Positions 63,990 through 64,000 of a stretch of DNA of 64,000 bases are shown piece after piece. Origin of the DNA: Planobispora rosea (GTDB taxonomy: Bacteria; Actinomycetota; Actinomycetes; Streptosporangiales; Streptosporangiaceae). Each line of letters starts with the position of its first letter. Position 1 is the stretch's first letter. The notes beneath the pieces are model-generated. The model was not told where the DNA came from. It saw only the letters and a list, made by a program, of their open reading frames with translations, and did not search any database. The stretch covers positions 1-64,000 of the forward strand of contig NZ_BMQP01000030.1 in NCBI RefSeq assembly GCF_014648175.1, read 5' to 3'. The translations under genes and the position numbers were made by a program.

Positions 63990-64000
63990 GTACGACCAGC

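Overview
The window is high-GC actinobacterial DNA with long GC-rich ORFs, frequent GTG starts, strong AAGGAGG-type ribosome sites, mycothiol biosynthesis (mshD), GlnR, MurT/GatD, bifunctional-type Dcd and SseA/SseC. Together with a GH48-GH9-GH5-GH10 cellulase cluster this suggests a filamentous soil actinomycete, probably of the Streptosporangiaceae. That placement is inference from gene content; no rRNA is present.

Positions 1-16081 are a tRNA-Gly(CCC) integration hotspot. The intact tRNA (16008-16081, minus) is the right boundary of an AICE-type integrative and conjugative element. A 45-bp copy of its 3' half at 2014-2058 is the left boundary, and an older, mutated copy lies at 1020-1059. 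Relics between and left of these copies (a decayed integrase, a toxin-like pair, a small CarD-like gene) show that related elements inserted at the same tRNA before. The intact element carries excision and integration (xis, int), a RepSA-type rolling-circle initiator, a TraSA/FtsK-type translocase, a Pra-like activator, a GntR/KorSA-like repressor with a matching inverted-repeat operator, an XRE-TPR regulator, and cargo. The cargo is a barstar-like protein and an AT-richer two-gene operon: a Cap4/DUF4297-like nuclease and a HerA-like ATPase, most likely an anti-phage system.

16194-30279 is mostly core chromosome: dcd, a DUF47/Pit phosphate-uptake pair flanked by GTTCGC-containing tandem repeats, an RsbQ/RsbP-like stress-signalling pair, mshD, a secreted 5'-nucleotidase, glnR, a MoaD-like protein, an LmeA-like protein, an ECF sigma/anti-sigma pair, and a sulfur operon (a 27-aa Cys/Arg leader peptide, DUF4395, sseA, sseC).

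30378-39422 is a six-gene locus that I cannot match to a named system. It has a polytopic membrane protein, three single-pass proteins with extracytoplasmic domains, a membrane-anchored protein with a degenerate P-loop, and a 990-aa HerA-like ATPase with a Cys cluster. It is the best candidate here for an undescribed machine.

39504-50763 holds murT-gatD, DsrE, nitrobindin-like and DUF2470 genes, a structured intergenic unit with an exceptionally extended Shine-Dalgarno sequence, MarR, a DinB-type protein, a Fur regulator, ygfZ, dtd, asparaginase and a GGDEF-EAL protein. 51105-61042 encodes an SGNH lipoprotein and four secreted multidomain glycoside hydrolases, transcribed GH48 > GH9 > GH5 > GH10. 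CebR/CelR-type palindromes lie at the GH48 end and a CGAAACTTTCG palindrome before the xylanase. The window ends with a small gene broken by a 25-bp duplication, a STAS protein and a Ser/Thr kinase with an altered catalytic loop.
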